From: Adiantum capillus-veneris
Lineage: Eukaryota > Streptophyta > Polypodiopsida > Polypodiales > Pteridaceae
Reading direction: 5' to 3'
NCBI GenBank assembly: GCA_014529385.2
Contig: CM043963.1
Location: 3,599,001 to 3,663,000, forward strand
Length of the DNA: 64,000 nt
The notes under the pieces: model-generated
Database searches by the model: none
What the model saw: only the letters and a program-made list of their open reading frames with translations
Told to the model about the DNA's origin: nothing
Made by a program: the position numbers and the translations under genes
In this document: positions 20,673 through 33,080 of the stretch, one piece after another
Layout: the number at the start of each line of letters is the position of its first letter
How positions within the stretch are numbered: the stretch's first letter is position 1

Positions 20673-22134
20673 GATGAAGGCATCATATTACCTTACCTTT
20701 CCCCAAGCATAGGAGAGAGGTGATCCTTTGCAATGAGCATCCTCTTTTGGAGCTTCGATGGTGGAAGCTCTAGGAGTCTCACTGTGGGCATTTTTCTTGG
20801 GGCAAGAACGATAGTCATGTCCTTGCTCCCCACACTTAAAACACTTATGGTCCTTGCAAAAAGCTTCAAACTCTTTATGAGAGAGTTTTTTTTTACCTTT
20901 GTAAACTCCCTTCTCCTTGGACTGATTGTTGTTTTTATTGTTATTGGAATTGCCTTGGGAAGAATTTTGGGCATTGGTTTTCTCCTTTGCATCACTTTTG
21001 TCTTTGTTTTCCATGGGCTTGACATTTCGTCTAGCCCCTTGTTGGAATTGATGCGGGAAGCAACCATGGTAAGGTGGATTACTTTGGTGATAGAACCAGG
21101 TCATTGAGAGTTGACATACTCGACCATTTCTTCAAGTAATCTCGCACAGAATTGTTGCATTTGTTCAAAAAATTCTATCCTTTGAAAGATTGTAGCTTTG
21201 AGATGTAAATCCCAAAACTTGTCTACATATTTGTGGATAGGCTCGTTGAAGAGTAGCTCATTTGGTGAGCACTTTTTCCTTGGCATCGCTTGCAAGGAAT
21301 TACTTCATTATGGAAACTCGTAGAGTTTTCCATGTCTTTGGGGCTTCGTTGTTTCCATGAAGTCTAGCCCACTGTTGATACTAGATTTCTAAAAGTGCAT
21401 AGCTACATGATGTATCTTGGAGGACTCCATGAAGCCCTCGTCTCCAAATTCCACATCAAATTGGTTGATGAAGGCCAATACTTTGTTGGTGGCACCAAAG
21501 GTGCCATCATAGGTTAGAAAAGAGATACTCTTTCCTCCCTCCTTGAATTTCTTGAGCTTTTTTAGGACCTTTGCCATGCTGGGTAAGTTTTGCAATGTCC
21601 TCTCCTCTTGTATTCTCTAGCAGAATAAGTATTGCTTTCGTCGGAAGAGGAGGAAGGTGAAGAAGAAGAAGAAGAAGAAGAAGAAGAAGAGGGTGACCTC
21701 TTTCTTGACCTTTTCTTCCTTTGTTTCCTCTCTTCCCTTTTGGAGTGACAAGGAGAAGGACTGTGTGTTGATTGTTTCCTCTTGGGAGGAGTTAGCGATC
21801 GTCTAGACCACCGTCTTCATTGAGCCACATCTTTAGAGGAACTTAGGGATTCATTACTTTCTTGTTCTTTGGATTCCTCCTCTCGTATGGGAGAAAGTCT
21901 TCTTTTGGGGGTCTCATCAAGAGGCTTCCTAAGCTCTCTCTCCTCTTGGAGAGGAAGGGAAATCCCATAAGCACAAAGTTGTTGAGTAACTTCCGCTTGC
22001 AAAGTAGGGTTGCCCATAGCTTGATGCAACCTGGTAACAAGATAATTAACAAACATGGGGGCATTATCATTAGCACCTTCATGTGCAAAATCAAAGTTAT
22101 CAATGTTCATATCACTCTCTTGGTTATTGTCAGC
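20673..22134 (-). pseudogene. gag: Gag of B
   Basis: The Gag start is the Met at 22134 (MADNNQESDMNIDNF). An acidic N-terminal part follows. The Arg/Ser-rich segment (about 21640-21840) is present but frameshifted and contains a GAA-type repeat at 21657-21690. The Gag core (21389-21595, F-L-T-Y-D-G-T-F-G-A) and its end (Y-V-D-K-F-W-D-L) lie in separate frames. The CCHC knuckle [14 protein letters not shown] is intact (about 20810-20850). There are at least four frame breaks. Confidence 0.82.
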
Positions 22135-22550
22135 CATGCTAATTATACTTATGTGTTTACTTAGTGGATTCTTTGGCAATTCAAAACCTTAATTGCTACT
22201 CCTCTTAGCCTTTGCAAATCAGCACTCAAGTATCTACACCCACGGCTCGAATTGGTTAATTATAGAGAGTAGTGGAGTGGGTCTAACATAGCAAAATTGC
22301 CAAGAGATAGCTCCTTTAGGGCTTCTTATGAGTCAATAATGGTAAAGCCGTAGGCAAGTCTAAAAACACCCCATTATTAAGACCAAATCTCCCAAGGTGT
22401 ACACCATATCCCACATAATGGGTTCAACAAAATCGCTAATAGATCCCAATCCCACTTACCCTAATATAATTAACAAAATCAACCATTAATAGGCTACTTA
22501 CGGACCTCTCTTCTTAAGCAAGAAAAGACAAACCAAATGCTCTAATACCA
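22135..22550 (-). other. Leader and PBS of element B
   Basis: The minus-strand PBS TGGTATTAGAGCA lies at 22538-22550, one base from the LTR. It has one mismatch to the initiator tRNA-Met complement. The remaining leader has no recognisable coding content. Confidence 0.85.
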
Positions 22551-23268
22551 ATGTAATGAAAATGGCCTATGCACTTTGAGAATAGTGGAATTTAGAGAAT
22601 TAGAGTGAGCATTTTTGTGAGGTTACTTTGAGAACATAGAGGGTGAACTTAATTGATGGTAGCAACATAAACATAGTACTTAATTAACTTGGCATGAACA
22701 ATACTTTTGCGTATTAGAGAACGTTAAGGACCAGATTTACTTGGATCCGGTCCTCCCTCCAAAAGGCATTTGTATTATAGATTCTCCCATCACGAGAGAC
22801 TTGATACAATACAATCTTTGTGTTCCTTGTGACCTAGGTGATGCAATGAAGATGGAAAGCTTCATGCATCACAAGCATAATATAAACTTTGCAAAAATCA
22901 TTAACTATCCCAAGCCTCAATTCCAAGGCCTCAAACACCTTCGAAGGTGGAGAGAGCTAGCGGGGAATGCGGGTAGGTAAGAGGAAGAAGAATCATCCAT
23001 AGGAGAAAGAAATAGTTTCTCATTTATCATCACTCTTGTTGCTTAGTGTAGCATAATAACATAGTAATGACGATGAAGAAGATGGAAAGCTTAAGCATTG
23101 AAGCATGTATCTTGCTTGGATTTGCATTCTATAGCCAAGGGTGTTGGTGTATGCTTTCAACTTCTCAACAAGCTTGGAGAAGGAGATGGAGCTCTTGCAC
23201 TTTGCACTTCACACAATGAGAGTGTGTGTATGTGTGTGGGAGAATATACCCCCTCTCATGCTTGGTCC

Positions 23269-23270
<2 letters not shown>

Positions 23271-23325
<55 letters not shown>
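23271..23325. repeat. (CT)n tract in the 5' LTR of B
   Basis: About 27 CT units; sense orientation of the element is (GA)n. The corresponding place in the other LTR has only about 8 units. Confidence 0.95.
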
Positions 23326-23328
<3 letters not shown>

Positions 23329-23342
23329 TTATTTAATTATAT

Positions 23343-23676
23343 CATTTGAACATGTGTCCTCTTTGAGAGAAAGAACTTAATTATTTATTTTTATGCATCT
23401 AAATTCTTATTGGACCTCTTTAAAGCTTATCCAATAGAATAAAAGCACATCATGAGGGCCACATGGGGAGGATCTTGACATATGTCTTTTATGCTTCTTA
23501 ACTCATTTGGACATGTGTCCTCTTTTTTCTCTTTGAGAGAAAGAACTTAATTATTTATTTTTTGTGCATCTAAATTCTCATTGGACCCCTTTAAACCCTA
23601 TCTAATAGGATTTAAGCACATCATGAGGGCCACATGGGGAGGATCTTGACATGTGTTTTTTATGCTTCTTAAGATA
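23343..23676. repeat. Tandem duplication of about 165 bp private to the 5' LTR of B
   Basis: Each copy begins near CATTTGAACATGTGTCCTC or CATTTGGACATGTGTCCTC and runs through GAGAGAAAGAACTTAATT, TCATGAGGGCCACATGGGG and ATGCTTCTTAA. The 3' LTR has one copy. Confidence 0.85.
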
Positions 23677-24164
23677 TCATGTTTGAATTGAACACTTCAA
23701 GCACCTTAGCCATTTAAGCATGAAAATGGTTTATGCCTCTTGAGAGATCATGTTTGAATTGAACACTTCAAGAATCTTAGTCATTTAAGCATGAGAAGCA
23801 CCTCAAGCTTGGGCAAGGTTCCCACAAACACTTTAAGCACTTTACTTAGCAAGCACGACAAGCACCTTATGCTTGGGTAGGATTGCCACCTCAAGGTCAG
23901 TCCTAAGGTCAAAGGGCTTTTTAACACTAACTTTTGGAGGTCATTAATGAAGCTAACCCTAAGGTCTTTAAGCTCCATTAGGTAGCATTGCTCTTTAACA
24001 GGCCATCTCTCATTTGGACCCCTTTAACCTTGGCCCCGTGTTGAGACAGATCCATAAGCACAGGTCTATATTCTAACCCTTGTTCCCGTTTATTCTCCCA
24101 CATTAAATGATCAGTTTAATATGAAAAAATCATTTGGGTTGGTTAGATATTAGATTTTATGACA

Positions 24165-24231
24165 TAGACGTCTAAAACACTATGGATGGGCTAGCCAATT
24201 CATTGTTTTTGGTTGGATTCTGGACAGGGTG
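24165..24231 (+). other. Piece of element A interior between B and D
   Basis: These 67 bases belong to neither flanking LTR. By position they are interior of A, left between two independent insertions. Confidence 0.6.
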
Positions 24232-25775
24232 TGTCATAATAACTAATATCTAATTCTTCTAAATGATTTTTTCATGTTAAACTAATCATTTAATATGGGA
24301 AAGTACCAGGGGAGAAAAAGCTAGAATATTAGTTAAGCTAGCAGACTGGCCACAGTAGGGATCCACAAGAGGAAAAATAGGGATCCAAAGGGGGGGCCAT
24401 CTATAAAAGAGCAATGTGCAACAATGGGCTTTAAAGACCCTAAGGTTAAGCACATTAAGACTTTCAAAATGCTAAGGTCCCAAAATTCAAAGGTTGTGTC
24501 CAACGGTCAAACACTAGGAAAATTGGATGCTTTGTGTAAGTACCAAAAAGTCTTCAAAACTCCTACAAAGGAGGGGGCGAGCCTTGCAAGTAGGGGATGA
24601 GAGAGAAACACACACACACACACACCCACAAGCTCCCTTACACAAAGGGCATAATAGACACATGTCAGCTCCCTAGGCCAATTGCCCACAAGGTGCACTC
24701 AAATCCTAGAGTAAATCTAGTTTAATTCATTAAAGAACACTTGATAAAGAATTAATAATAATTAAGCTCTCTAGAAGTCTATTGGACAGTCTCCCAAGGG
24801 GTTCAATGAGCATTCAACAGCCCTATGGCTTACCTGATTCCTATTGGCCAAAAGACAAAGGGTTCCAATGAGAGTTTAGTTGCATTATTTAATTACCTAA
24901 ATCTCTCACAACTGGGGAAAGGGGGACACATGTCAGAAGGCTATCATTATGCTACTTAATTCATAATGGCTAAGCCTGGCATGGGCCAATGGGATGCCAG
25001 CAAGAGTAATTTGCAAGAGGGGTTGACCAAGAGAGAGAGGGGGCTGAATTTGTCAAGTCATTCACACACACACACACACACAATCTCATGTGTGGAGCAA
25101 GAAGACTCTCTCTTTCCTTCTCAAGCTTTACTGGAAAGCTCATCACTTACTCCAAGCTTGTGAGAAGAGAGGCCTACACCAACACCTCTTGGATTTGTGA
25201 TGCAAATCCAACCAAGAGCCAAGATTCAATGCATGCTCATCTCCTCTACCATGCTAATTACTAAGCTATGCTACGCTAATATGAGTGATTATGTGAGGAG
25301 ATATACATCTTTCTCGTAATACTACTCCTTCCTCTCAATCTACTCTCATAGCCCACTAGCTCTCACCATCTTTGAAGGTGTGTGAGGTCTTGGGTCTGAG
25401 ATTGTGAGGGAATTTATGTTGTGTTTTAAAGTGTTTTCTAGTGCTTGAAGCTTCCATCTTCTTTGCACTAACTAGTTATTGAAGGAACACAAAGAATTGT
25501 ATTGTAAAATTTCTCCCTTGATGGGGGAAACCTATAATACAAAGCCTTTTGGAGGGGGGACTGGCTCCATATAAATCCAATCCTCAAATGTTGTTAATAG
25601 CTTAATTCTATCTCTTTTGAAGTATTTTTCATGCCTATCTAACTAGGTGTTATGCTTTTTGTTGCTGTCTCCACCCACGCACTCTTGCTATGCTTATTAG
25701 GAATCTATTCTAATGAAATGCTCACTATGTCTATGCTATTTTGTGCTACACATAAGTTACTATGCCAATGTTACA
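24232..25775 (+). repeat. 5' LTR of element D
   Basis: The 1,544-bp LTR lacks about 45 bp found in the partner near 53585-53630 (the CCATGGAGGTGGACC region) and has an AC run (24609-24625) shorter than that in the partner. Confidence 0.92.
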
Positions 25776-25776
25776 T

Positions 25777-26143
25777 TGGTATCAAAGCACAAGGTTTCTC
25801 TTTTCTTGCTCAAGAAGGGAGGTTCTCAAGCTAGCTATAAATGGGTGGTATTACTAATTGCAATTGAGTAAGTAGAATAGGGATTTTTCAGCCTTATAGT
25901 GTGCCTGCCTTCGTGTAGGGTCTTGCCTACGGCTTAACCACTATTGAGCTATTAGAAGCTTGACAGGAGCCGGTGTTGTTTTGGTGTTGAAAGACCCTCT
26001 CTTCTATTCCTTGAAATTAATGGTATTCAAGCCACGGGTATAGTAGATTGAGTGCTTTTCTAAAGGGGTAAAGAGAGCAGCAACTAGGGCTTGAAGTGCC
26101 AAAGTACGCCTAAAAATATTACACTTAAAAAAAATTTGTTAGA
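25777..26143 (+). other. PBS and leader of element D
   Basis: PBS TGGTATCAAAGCA (25777-25789) has one mismatch to the initiator tRNA-Met type and sits one base from the LTR. The leader is homologous to that of C, read on the other strand. Confidence 0.88.
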
Positions 26144-27188
26144 ATGGCTGACAATAGTAAAGAGAGTGAAATTAGTGTTGATAACTTTGATTTTGCTAAT
26201 AAGCAGGCTACTAATGATGCCTCTATGCTTGTTCACTAACTTGTTTCGAGGCTTCAACAAGCCATGGGCAATCCATCCCTCCAAAGTGAAGTGCAATGGA
26301 TGCTTCATGCTCATTGGATTCTCCAAACTCCCCACCATGATGAGAGAGTACCTAGGAAGCCTCCTTGTGAGACTTCCAAAAGAGGCCTCTCTCCAATTTA
26401 GAAAGAGGAAGAGGATCCATACGAAGGGCTCAAAAATTTGCTTCTTGATGACACATCTCCTTCACAAAGGAGAACTTAAGAGCCCCCACCAAAGGAACGA
26501 GAAAGAAGTGAGTCTCCCGCCACCTCAGTGGAGATGGCTCCACGAAGACGGCGGGCAAAACGCTCTCCATCACCTCCTAAACAGAGAAGACCATCGCACA
26601 CTTCTCCACGCCGTAATTCAAAGAGGGATGAGAAAAAGAAAGAGAAGGAAAAGGCGAGAAAGAGGTCACCCTCTTCTCCATCTTCTTCATCCTCTTCCTC
26701 TTATGAAGAAAGTGATGGTGCAGACAAGGAGGACAAAGGCAAGAAAAAGGCGAGAAAGAGGTCACCCTCTTCTCCAAGCTTCCTCAAATTCTTTGTTTTC
26801 TGAAGAAAGCGATGGTGCAACTTTTGAGCTATAAAAAAGAAGAGGCCATAGGAAATCCTATGCCGTGTGGAAGAGATCATCCAAGCTCAAGAAGTTCAAA
26901 GACGGAGTAAAGAGCATCTCTTTCCTTACCTACAATGGCACCTTTGGTGCTACGAACAAAGTCTTGGCTCTCATCCAACAGTTCGATGCGCCATTTGGAG
27001 ATGAGGGCTTCACGGAGTCCTCTAAGCTATGCCATGTAGCTATGCACTTTCAAAAGTCCGCCAGGCAATGGCGGTCTAGCCTACGGGCCAATGGTGAAGC
27101 TCCTCAAACATGGAAAGCTTTAAGAGCTTCCATCATGAAGCAGTTTTTGGCCACCGATGCCAAAGACAAAGTACTCACCGAATGGTGA
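26144..27188 (+). pseudogene. gag: Gag N-terminal part, RS-like segment and core of D
   Basis: Start ATG at 26144 (MADNSKESEISVDNF). In-frame stops interrupt the acidic N-terminal part. The Arg/Ser segment is open in one frame at 26528-26803, with RRRRAKRSPSPPKQRRPS and two KKARKRSPSSPS repeats. The Gag core follows at 26865-27188 with F-L-T-Y-N-G-T-F-G-A and QWRSSL. It is collinear with Gag of C, with breaks at different places. Confidence 0.85.
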
Positions 27189-27663
27189 AGCTTGAAGCTC
27201 TCTCCCTATGAATCCATTCACTAATATGTAGACAAGTTTTGGGACTTACATCTCAAAGCCACTGTCTTTAAAAAGATGGATTTTGAAGAGCAAAAACAAC
27301 AATTTTGTGCGGGCTTAATTGAAGAAATGGCGGAGTATGTCAACTCCCAAAGGCCACGCACCATATTTGCAGTTATATACAATCAATTTCCAAACAAGGG
27401 CTAAGAGAAATCTTAAGCCCACGGAAAACAAGGGTTCCAATGAGCCTAAGGGAAAGGACAATGTCCAAAAGTCTCCTAAGAGCAATTCCAATAACAACAA
27501 AGCTAAGGAGAAGGGAGTTTACAAAGGCAAAAACAAACTCTCTCCTGAAGAGCTTGAGTGTTATCGCAAGGATAACCATTGTTTCAAGTGGGGCGAGCAA
27601 GGACATGTGTACCACGCTTGTCCCCAAAAGAACACCCGCCATGAGCCTCCTAGAGCTACCTTG
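27189..27663 (+). pseudogene. gag: Gag C-terminal part and altered zinc knuckle of D
   Basis: After a TGA at 27186 the frame continues with S-L-K-L-S-P, Y-V-D-K-F-W-D-L and, after another shift, the knuckle C-F-K-W-G-E-Q-G-H-V-Y-H-A-C (near 27580-27621). The second Cys of the CCHC is Trp here, which should destroy zinc binding. The reading stops where the LTR of E begins, after the codons for P-P-R-A-T-L. Confidence 0.82.
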
Positions 27664-28584
27664 TGTTAACAGCAAGCTAACACGGATACCATTTTTCGGA
27701 GTTCTCTTTGTAAAACACTTATTATTTTGATAAATCGAGAATATTGTAACTCATATTTTCTCGAATAAACTTTGTAATTAATGAGCCAGGGCTACAAGCT
27801 TCCAGATTGTATCAACTTGTCATTTCCCAGCTTTGGTAGAACTCCAGATTATTAGTTTTGACCACCCAAAAACCTTGGCTAAGGTATAAAAGCCAATTTT
27901 TGTAAGTTTTTTAATAAGTTTTGGATAAAAAATACACAGCGTGAGCTAACAGTGCTCACTCCTTTCCTTCTCGCGCTTCCTACTCCCTTTCCGGTTGTCA
28001 CATTGCAGTTGTGTTTGTTGCATTGCAACCGTAGGTAAGAGCTCTACGCATTGACGTAAGCAGTTCCCAGTATTTCGTAGCTTTTGGCGTCGCCGACCCA
28101 CGGCCTAATTCCATCATAACTAGGAATTTACACTTCTAAATCAAAAACTAAGCATAGGCGGGGTATTGGGACATCATTGCTAAGAATTTAGATGCATTCT
28201 GGGTCGAAAACGACTAGGTCAAAAATCCATTGTTGTTAATAATCGTGATTATGAAACTTGACCTAAAGTGGGGTTTGAGACCATAATCATGTTTGCTTAG
28301 GTCTTACAAACATGTCCTAGAACTTTCATTATGTTTGGATGTCATTTGATGCTGTAACGGATGTGATTTGTTTGCTGATGAGCGATTGGTTTTTGGTGAT
28401 TTCAGTCACTTAAGTGGAGCTTGAGTTAGATGCGAGTTGTTAGTTGTTTTTTGAGAGATTGACACCCTCTTGTAGCCTATATGCACTAGTTGAGCCAGCT
28501 TCATCCCATGGATTGACAAATTAATCGTGGTTCTCGCTAATACTGCAATAAGATAGGATGGTGAGGTTAGACATGCGTCCCACA
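27664..28584 (+). repeat. 5' LTR of element E
   Basis: Begins TGTTAACAGCAAGC directly after D sequence and ends GCGTCCCACA just before the PBS. It is 921 bp with a TATA box at 27883-27894. One half-site-rich copy of the E palindrome (TAATAATCGTGATTAT, 28237-28252) lies inside it. No partner LTR exists in the window, so the borders rest on the D junction and the PBS. Confidence 0.82.
27883..27894 (+). promoter_or_regulatory. TATA box in the LTR of E
   Basis: GGTATAAAAGCC, about 220 bp into the LTR, is a strong plant TATA box and places the transcription start near 27920. Confidence 0.65.
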
Positions 28585-28585
28585 T

Positions 28586-28604
28586 TTGGCGCCGCTGCCA
28601 GGGA
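28586..28604 (+). other. Primer-binding site of element E
   Basis: TTGGCGCCGCTGCCAGGGA closely resembles the TGGCGCCGTTGCCGGGGA used by Tat/Athila-type plant elements, and lies one base after the LTR end. Confidence 0.85.
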
Positions 28605-30576
28605 TTGAAGAGACCTAAATTAGGAAAAAATACAAGTGTCTTGTGAAGTTATCCTTTAACTTCCTCTAGGTTCGCCTAGAGATCAAAACTTTCTTTTAGA
28701 AACCGCATAGCTTAAGATTGTCGTCTTTTGCTGTGTAGAGGTAGCTTGGAAGTAATCGTACTTGCTGAGTGCCTTTAGGATCGTAGGATTGTAGAAATAG
28801 ATTAGGATTTTGAGAATGATTGGTAGACGAAACAAGTCTTAAGATCAGTGCTCAAAAAACCATAAAAGACAAGAAAATGAGAGTTTGTGGACACTTTCCA
28901 CAACCCCATTGCATAAGAATCTAGGAGTAGGATAAGTAGGATTCGAGGTGGATTTCAGAACATTTCTCTCTCTGAAAGAATCAAGTGTGAGTTGTTATTG
29001 GAAGTTGCAGAATTTCAGGTCTACGGCTAGAAATAGCTCGAAAAGACTCAAAACCACTCAATCTGATTGGAGAGTAAGCTTAAGAGTTGTCTGAACCAGT
29101 TGCTAAGCTCAAAGACACTTCGAGGTAAAAATTTCAAGAGTTGACCAAAACTCAGATTATTTACTTTTTCTTGACATCTTAGGCCAAATTAAGTTTTTAC
29201 TTGATTCATAGGCTTAAAATAGCTCATATAAAGACTGTCTTTGAAAAAATTGTAAAAAAGTGTTCATTTCAAGCCCGAAGTTAATAATCGAGATTATTAA
29301 CTTTTTGCTCTAAATTGACCAAGGTTCATACCATCAACTCATTGCATGTGTACAAACAACTTTTGTAAAGGCCCAAGAGATTTGGATCACTAAATTGGCA
29401 AAAAACTAGGTAAAAACTAAAGTTTGTACTGACTTTTTGAATCTTGAGTGTAAATTGGGAAAAAAATTGTTCAAACTTGTTGAAAATTGATTAATAGGCT
29501 TATATTGATGTGATAAACATGTGTACATGCTCAGTTGACCAAAAAGATGTAAAAACTTGTTAGTTGTAAATAATCGAGATTATTTACATCTACCCTATTT
29601 TTCAACTTTTTTGACCAAGTCAGCATACCACTAGTTTTAACATGTTGTAATAAGCCCACAAACCAAATTTGGTAAGATTTGGATCATTGGATTGAAAATT
29701 GTGACCAAATTTGCAAAGTTAGTCTGCCGACAGATAATTGATGACCATTTGACCAAAAATTGTCCAAACTTGATGAAACTTGGCTAGTGACCTTAACTTG
29801 AGGTGCTTAACAGATTTGTGTCAAAGTTGGGGCAAAAAATTGCAAAAATATAGCTGGAGTAAATAATCACGATTATTTACATCTGCTTCAAAACTTGAGA
29901 ATTTTTCACATTTGAATATACCACAAGGTTAAGCATATCAAGTAGACCTCACAAATCAATTTTGGTGAAATTTGGATCACAAACGTGAGACCTAAGCCAG
30001 ATTCTCAAAATCAGAGTCTGCGCGGACACAAAACGATTGATAAACTTGATCAGATTTTGTCCAAACTTGTTGAAACTTGTCCAGAGACTTTAACAAGTTG
30101 TATACTTACCAAACCAATACAAAAAGTGTAAAAAAATGTCAAAAGTAAATAATCGTGATTATTTACTACTGCTACCCAAAGACATCAATTTTGACTTTTG
30201 AACTTATACAGTGTTAGACCAACATAATATAAAGCCACAGGGCAATTTTGGGTTCAATCATATATCAAAACTGGTACATATTCACTAAGTTTCCAACTTG
30301 CAAATTAAACCTTTGATTTTTTGCTAAAGTCGAATCTGAAAGTCAAATTTTGACTCCCATAGCTCGATTTGAAGTGATACACATAGACCGATCACGAGAG
30401 TTAGCAAAAACTCTATTGTCTTTATACAAGAATAGCTAACTTGATCAAATTTGTACAGTAATCAGGTTGCAGACAAGGAATCAGTGGCTTGACAGAAAGT
30501 TGCAATCGAATCAAGTGGAAACTGACGACATGTCAATCCAAAGGTGAGTACTCTATCTAGGGCTTCATAAGTCTAT
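28605..30576 (+). other. Untranslated leader of element E
   Basis: About 2 kb between PBS and Gag contains no sustained ORF. Its right half is an array of a degenerate unit near 290 bp (next entry). A splice-donor-like GGTGAGTA occurs at 30543-30550, just before the Gag ATG. Confidence 0.7.
29281..30166. repeat. Array of about 290-bp units with a central palindrome (leader of E)
   Basis: Palindromes with arms GTAAATAATC and GATTATTTAC around a 2-nt centre lie at 29566-29587, 29859-29880 and 30145-30166, with a variant (TTAATAATC/GATTATTAA) at 29281-29300. Centre-to-centre distances are 286, 293 and 286 bp. Between them other words recur in register, such as a CACAAA[CT]CAA[AT]TTTGGT-like block followed by ATTTGGATCA, and CCAAACTTG[TA]TGAAACTTG. 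The units are otherwise diverged, while the palindrome is nearly invariant. Confidence 0.85.
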
Positions 30577-32987
30577 ATGAACCTTATATCTGGTTGTGTA
30601 CTAGGAAATCAAGACATACTTGGAGAAACCTCTAGTAGAGTATCCACCGAAGAAAGCGTGAATCAAGGCAATTCCTTGCACACAATGCTTGAAGAAGTCT
30701 TAGACACTTTTTTAGACTCAACATCCAAAATGTCTTCTTACTCGACTCACTCTGAAATCGGAACGACAATGCACTATAAGCATATACTCTCTTTTTACAA
30801 GACTAACCGTCATGGATCCCAGGTTTACTTGGATCCTAACGAGGAGTATGCTATTCGCATTGATGACCATGGTATTGAGTTCGAAGAAGAGATTAGGGCA
30901 AACAAACAAGGAAAAATGTACATGAACAGAAACGAAACTCAATATGTACAAGTCAAAAACCCTGATGTGGTAGACAAATAGGGATTAGAAGTAAATACCA
31001 TAATCCCAGATATGTCAGCAAAAGAAGGACCACCAACTTTAGAATTTGAGGGATATGATAGGTAGATTTGAAGCCTTTGAAACGGCTTAGTACGGATAAT
31101 CCTAGGATCGGGGTCTATTGTTGCGAAGATAGAAACATAAAAGAGTCTTTTGTGGACTTCGCATGCCAAGCCAGAACAATTAACGGCCATAAAGATCATC
31201 TATATCTTCAAGATCAAAGATAAGGGATCAACAGACCTATCAACCTACCTGTTTAGGGATTGTTATAACAACAACTTTGTTATGATGACTCATGAGGAGG
31301 TAGAACAAACCAAATACCAAGGGTATTCCATACGGGATTGGATATTGGGACAAGGACCAAAAACAATTCCAAGAGATGAACACCGTGAGAGATCATCTGA
31401 GAGTAATGTGAAGAAACCGAAAACCACCTCATCACGTAGAAAACCGGGTTACACTAAGGCCAGTCCAGGGCTACATGAATCACTATTTCCAATAGACTGG
31501 TTTGAAGGACTCGGAACAGGACCGACTGCCAGGAGACCGGGAGTTGAAATAAACAGATGCGTCAGACCAGCTGATTTTAAAAAATGGGTCAGAAAATACG
31601 GTGGATCAAGGGATCCATACGACCACTTAGCAATCTTTAAGCAAGTGCTAAGAGCAAAACGTATATTCGATTTCCATACTCAATTCGAGAGGTTTGGAAT
31701 GACATTAGAAGGAAAAGCATTGACATTGTTCCAAAACATTCCACCAAGGTCAACCATGGGCTTGAACACATTAGCTCAAGGATTTGTAGCTGCTCATTCC
31801 AAAAACTGGGATCAAACATAATACGGTAGCTCAAATCTACAGCTTTAAACAGAAACATGGTGAGTCTGTTAGGGATTGTGCGACTCGCATGAAAAACAAT
31901 ACATTGCCAGATGCCCAGGGCTAGAGATACCTGCAGAAGAACGACTCGTATCTTTGTTTCTAGAGGGACTGCTAAACAAAGAACTTCATGCGATACTCTA
32001 TAGTAAAAAGCATACAACCCTAGAAGAGTGTGTGACAGATGCTATTGACTTAGGAGACAATTGTGATATTTTCAATGAAGAAGATGTCCCTAAGGATAAC
32101 CAAAGCGACAAAACAGCATCTACTAAACTAGCACAAGTGGGAACGGCTGCTGCAGCACCACTTTCAGCCATAGAAGGCATGCTCAAAAGGATGAATGACA
32201 TGATGAACAACATGCAAAAAGCACCTATGAGGGGACCAGGACAGGGGATACCTCAACAAGGACAACCAATTAGGCCACAAAAATGGTGTGCAATCGAGTG
32301 TAAATGGAAAAACCATGAGACCTACGAGTGCTACTTCAGACCAAAGTATGATGGTAATGTTCAGTACGTGTCCATGAGGCCACAAGGACAACCCATGTAT
32401 AGATATCAGCCTAATATGGCCCAAGATCAAAGACCACCAATGGGTATGGAAAGACCTTAACCTATGTTGGGACAACAACCTCCGTATACAGGACATAATG
32501 CATTGCCTGTAAAGTACATGCACTCTGAAGGAGTCATAGATAAACAAGCATTGTGTCTATTACACCCTATGTAGAGCCTAGTCTATCTACAATAATGGTA
32601 GAAGGAGATTGGTATAATTCACATCCACCACCAATGGAAGAAACCATGACTTATGCTCCACCAGAGCTCGCACCAATGTATTATGTAGCTAATCAAGGTG
32701 TCAGAACTCCCATGGTAAGGACCATGATTAAGCCAAGAACAGGAAATTGTCATAACTGTGGTGCAGATGATCACTGGAAAAATGAATGTCCAGAGCCTGA
32801 CAAAAACCTCAAACCAGTTGAAGCCTATTGCATACAATGTTGCAAAAAGGGAGGACACTTTCCGGAATATTTTCCTAAAAATCCTTTGAACAAGGGTAAA
32901 ACTGTAATAAACATAGTCCAAGTGATACCTAGTAGCTCATCAGAGAGTGAATCGATTGTTCCAATCAAGGTAATCACTAGAGCCTAG
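30577..32987 (+). pseudogene. gag: Gag of element E
   Basis: The start is ATG at 30577 with M-N-L-I-S-G-C-V-L, matching the Gag start of G (M-Y-L-R-S-G-C-V-L). The first 135 codons are open, then stops and shifts occur (30981, 31068, 31821). The Gag core is at 31540-32060, with K-W-V-R-K-Y-G-G, F-E-R-F-G-M-T-L-E-G-K-A and L-F-L-E-G-L. A Met/Gln/Pro-rich part follows. At 32748-32800 lies a CCHC knuckle C-H-N-C-G-A-D-D-H-W-K-N-E-C, and about 85 bp on a second that has lost its last Cys (C-I-Q-C-C-K-K-G-G-H-F-P-E-Y). It would build the particle. Confidence 0.82.
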
Positions 32988-33080
32988 GCCAAGAAAAAGA
33001 AACACAACTCCTCTGCTGATTTGGAAAATACAAAAGTTTCCTTTTAAAGAATCAAAAGGAGTAGAAGCAAAAGATATGAG

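Larger units (their letters stand above)
6608..24164 (-). mobile_element. Element B: decayed Ty3/Gypsy chromovirus with C nested inside
   Basis: The two LTRs (6608-8194 and 22552-24164) both read TGTAATG at one end and TTTTATGACA at the other. A minus-strand PBS abuts the right LTR and a minus-strand PPT abuts the left, so the element is transcribed leftward. Its interior carries broken Gag, CCHC knuckle, retropepsin, RT, RNase H, integrase and chromodomain-like readings. Element C (8354-17251) sits in its 3' untranslated region. Without C it is about 8.65 kb. I find no matching target duplication (TCAAA on the left, TAGAC on the right), so one flank may have been altered by deletion or recombination. 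Confidence 0.9.
22552..24164 (-). repeat. 5' LTR of element B
   Basis: Partner of 6608-8194. It carries a 27-unit CT microsatellite (23271-23325) and a private tandem duplication at 23343-23676. Confidence 0.9.

Noticed and set aside
6603-24169. Target-site duplication for element B
   Set aside because: The flanking pentamers TCAAA and TAGAC do not match, so none is claimed.
29281-30166. CRISPR-like array
   Set aside because: The repeat interval is about 290 bp and the spacers are related to one another. This is a plant retroelement leader, not a CRISPR locus.
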